A DNA stretch of 64,000 bases from the NCBI RefSeq assembly GCF_003544935.1, contig NZ_CP032098.1:1240001-1304000 (forward strand), in the 5' to 3' direction. Below, piece by piece: positions 62,068 to 64,000 of this stretch. This DNA is from Malaciobacter molluscorum LMG 25693. GTDB taxonomy: Bacteria > Campylobacterota > Campylobacteria > Campylobacterales > Arcobacteraceae. The position numbers were made by a program, and so were the translations under genes. Numbering within the stretch: the stretch's first letter is position 1; each line of letters starts with the position of its first letter. The notes beneath the pieces were generated by a model, which saw nothing but the letters and a program-made list of their open reading frames with translations, was not told where the DNA came from and searched no databases.

Positions 62068-62926
62068 TTGATTCTTTTGCTTCTTCTAAAAAAAAATCTT
62101 CTAATCTTTTATCTCCATATGTAGAAGCAATATTGTCTTTTGCTAAAAGAGTTAAAAAAAATTCAATTGGGCCATATACTTTAGAAGAAGTGAAAATTCT
62201 AAGAAGTTTTATAATAAGAACTCTAATAAAATCAGGTAAATGTATTATTTTAATATCTTTATTCCAAGCTTTTAGTGCAAGTTTTGCTATTTCATTTTGA
62301 GTTAATATATCTGGACCTCCTACTTGTTCTTCTTCATTTTCATTTGAGATTAATTTATTTATACAAAATTTAGCTAAATCTTCTCCATGAATTGGATTGA
62401 GTTTATATTCTCCATGAGAAAACAGATATACCTTCCCATTTTTTGCCATATTTAAAAAGTCTTTCATATCTGAAAAAAAACCATTTGGTCTTATAATACT
62501 ATACTTTAAAGGTGATTTTTTCAATTCATCTACAAACTTCTCTTTTGCTTCAAATATTTTTAGATCTCTAAATTTATCTCCATCTATTGCCGAAATATAT
62601 TCAAATTTAATTATATTTGATTTGATTGCTTCATTTAGTAAATTTTTATTACCTTGATAATCAACATCCATATAAGTTAAACCATCTTTTTGTCTAGTAA
62701 TACCAATACTTGAGAAAATATAATCAATATTATTTGCTATATTATTTAATGTTTTAGGTTTTGTAACTTCTGCAATAAAAAATTCATCTACATTTGAAAA
62801 TAATTTCTTTTGTTTTTCTTCTCTTATTATTACTCTTACAAAGTGACCTTGCTTTTTTAATTCTTTTACAATATATTGACCTAAATATCCTGTCGCTCCT
62901 GCAACTAAAAATCTTTTTTTCTCCAA
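62060..62926 (-). CDS. NAD(P)-binding NmrA-like oxidoreductase
   Basis: The 288-residue protein is an atypical short-chain dehydrogenase. The nucleotide-binding loop is VAGATGYLGQYIVKEL, and YSIIRPNGFFSDMKDFL is typical of the NmrA/YesF type. The catalytic Tyr-x-x-x-Lys is not clear; there is YISAIDGDKF in that place, so it may be a redox sensor or ubiquinone-related protein rather than an active dehydrogenase. It is divergent from the last AraC gene, which may control it. Confidence 0.88.
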   Translation of the reverse strand: MEKKRFLVAGATGYLGQYIVKELKKQGHFVRVIIREEKQKKLFSNVDEFFIAEVTKPKTLNNIANNIDYIFSSIGITRQKDGLTYMDVDYQGNKNLLNEAIKSNIIKFEYISAIDGDKFRDLKIFEAKEKFVDELKKSPLKYSIIRPNGFFSDMKDFLNMAKNGKVYLFSHGEYKLNPIHGEDLAKFCINKLISNENEEEQVGGPDILTQNEIAKLALKAWNKDIKIIHLPDFIRVLIIKLLRIFTSSKVYGPIEFFLTLLAKDNIASTYGDKRLEDFFLEEAKESRN

Positions 62927-63128
62927 GATAGTTTCCTTAGATTGATTATTTGTTTTGTTTTTTAATAATATAATTTTTTTAATTTAGATGGTATAAAAAA
63001 TTCATTATTTTTATAAAAATTTGTAATTATTAGATTTAACAATTATATCTTTAGGAATAATTTTATATAGTTATATAAATAAGTAATATTTAACAAAATA
63101 TTTTATCATTAAAAAAGGAAAAGTTATT

Positions 63129-63980
63129 TTGACATATGTGGTACCCAATTATTTTATTGAAAATCAATATTCAAATCTTTTAAAAATAGATAATTTATTA
63201 TGTCTAAATTATATTACTAAAACACAAAATACTAACGTCTATGCTAGAACAACAATGCATAGTATGGGGATTGTAATTGAGGGTTCAAAAGTAGTTCATC
63301 TTAAAAATAAAGATATAAATATAGAAAAAATTGATATATTTTTTCTTACGCAAAATAACTATTATATGAGTGAGCGGCTAGTTAATGATTCTAAATATAA
63401 GTCTTTATTAGTATATTTTGATGATAAGTTTATATTTGATTTTATAAATAAATATAATATTCAAATCAATACAAAAGATGAACAAAGTACAATTAAAATA
63501 AACTATAAAAGTGATAAATTATTCAAAAATAGTGTACAAACTTTTCAAGAATATTTAAAAGTTGATTTTAATGAAAATCTTTTAAAACTTAAAATTGAAG
63601 AGATATTTTTACAAGCAATAAAACAAAATAAAAAACAGATGTATTCTTTTTTTAACTCAATTTTAATTACAAGTAAAAACCGTATCAAATATATTTTAGA
63701 ATCAAATATAGACCTTATACAAACCCTTGATGATATGTGTAGTATCACAAGATTATCAGAAAACAAGATAAGAAGATATATCAAAAAAGAGTTTAATCAA
63801 ACTCCAAAAATATGGCTAGACACAAAAAGATTAGAAAAAGCAGTTTTACTTTTAAATAATACAAATAAAAGTATCTCTGATATATCTACAACTTGTGGAT
63901 ACTCTACTGTTTCATGGTTTATTTCTCAATTTAAAAAATATTACAATCTAACACCTAAAGAATTCCGACACAAAATCTAA
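63129..63980 (+). CDS. AraC-family regulator (divergent from NmrA-like gene)
   Basis: The 283-residue protein has the AraC DNA-binding end: QTLDDMCSITRLSENKIRRY, TNKSISDISTTCGYSTVSWF and FKKYYNLTPKEFRHKI at the C-terminus. The N-terminus is a cupin-like sensor without known ligand. The start is TTG after AAAAAGGAAAAG, a good ribosome binding site. The 202-base gap to the divergent gene is very A/T-rich and shows no other gene. It is distinct from the AraC protein at 59504. Confidence 0.88.
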   Translation: MTYVVPNYFIENQYSNLLKIDNLLCLNYITKTQNTNVYARTTMHSMGIVIEGSKVVHLKNKDINIEKIDIFFLTQNNYYMSERLVNDSKYKSLLVYFDDKFIFDFINKYNIQINTKDEQSTIKINYKSDKLFKNSVQTFQEYLKVDFNENLLKLKIEEIFLQAIKQNKKQMYSFFNSILITSKNRIKYILESNIDLIQTLDDMCSITRLSENKIRRYIKKEFNQTPKIWLDTKRLEKAVLLLNNTNKSISDISTTCGYSTVSWFISQFKKYYNLTPKEFRHKI

Positions 63981-64000
63981 GATTTCTTGTACATATATAT

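Noticed and set aside
1-64000. tRNA, rRNA, CRISPR arrays, insertion sequences
   Set aside because: Gaps were read on both strands; no cloverleaf, regularly spaced repeats or transposase genes were seen.

Overview
The window is AT-rich (the intergenic DNA extremely so), densely packed and almost entirely protein-coding. Gene content and order point to a Campylobacterota bacterium, most likely an Arcobacter-type genome. The run aroB – MscS channel – mtaB – FtsH-like ATPase – small esterase is an order I recall from Helicobacter and Campylobacter relatives, and promoters look like G-N-TATAAT without clear -35 boxes. No rRNA, tRNA, CRISPR array or insertion sequence was found. The assignment is inference from gene content, not from a marker gene.

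Layout. 1–5.3 kb: the end of a TolC/adaptor/RND efflux operon. 5.3–7 kb: a BCCT transporter on the minus strand. 7.1–13.6 kb: a tight housekeeping operon (aroB, mechanosensitive channel, mtaB, an FtsH-like ATPase without a protease site, a BioV-like esterase, mog). 13.9–15.2 kb: a DASS/SLC13 transporter. 15.4–21.9 kb: two giant tandem ankyrin-repeat genes. 21.9–27.3 kb: mutS2, a large protein with a TerD-like C-terminal domain, and a small MscS channel. 27.3–30.6 kb: a DUF748/AsmA-like protein and a small anchored protein on the minus strand. 30.7–31.8 kb: dapE.

31.8–41 kb is an accessory strip: a frameshifted ORF6N gene, a 1245-residue protein with a possible nuclease-like N-terminus, small DNA-related and acetyltransferase genes, a divergent TetR/AhpD-like pair with a visible operator, a truncated kinase gene abutting tetR, a transglutaminase–acetyltransferase fusion and a GyrI-like protein.

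41.1–49.7 kb is the most striking part. An orphan vgrG is followed by a full-length putative pore-forming type VI effector and its membrane immunity protein. Two further toxin-tail/immunity cassettes lacking the delivery half follow, then a frameshifted leucine-rich-repeat gene. The toxin copies share nearly identical flanks around a variable hydrophobic core, and the immunity proteins share ends around a divergent middle. This looks like a recombining cassette array for changing toxin specificity.

49.7–64 kb: a YnfA-like protein, a lactate/malate-type dehydrogenase with a DASS transporter lacking a normal start codon, a MocR regulator divergent from an AhpD-like/flavin/GNAT operon, nhaD, yjdM, ribB under an FMN riboswitch, and a cluster of two AraC regulators with an MFS exporter, a YciI protein and an NmrA-like oxidoreductase. 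Several genes (mutS2, tetR, mocR, one araC) have a -10 box only 5–7 bases before the ATG and no ribosome binding site, suggesting leaderless transcripts.
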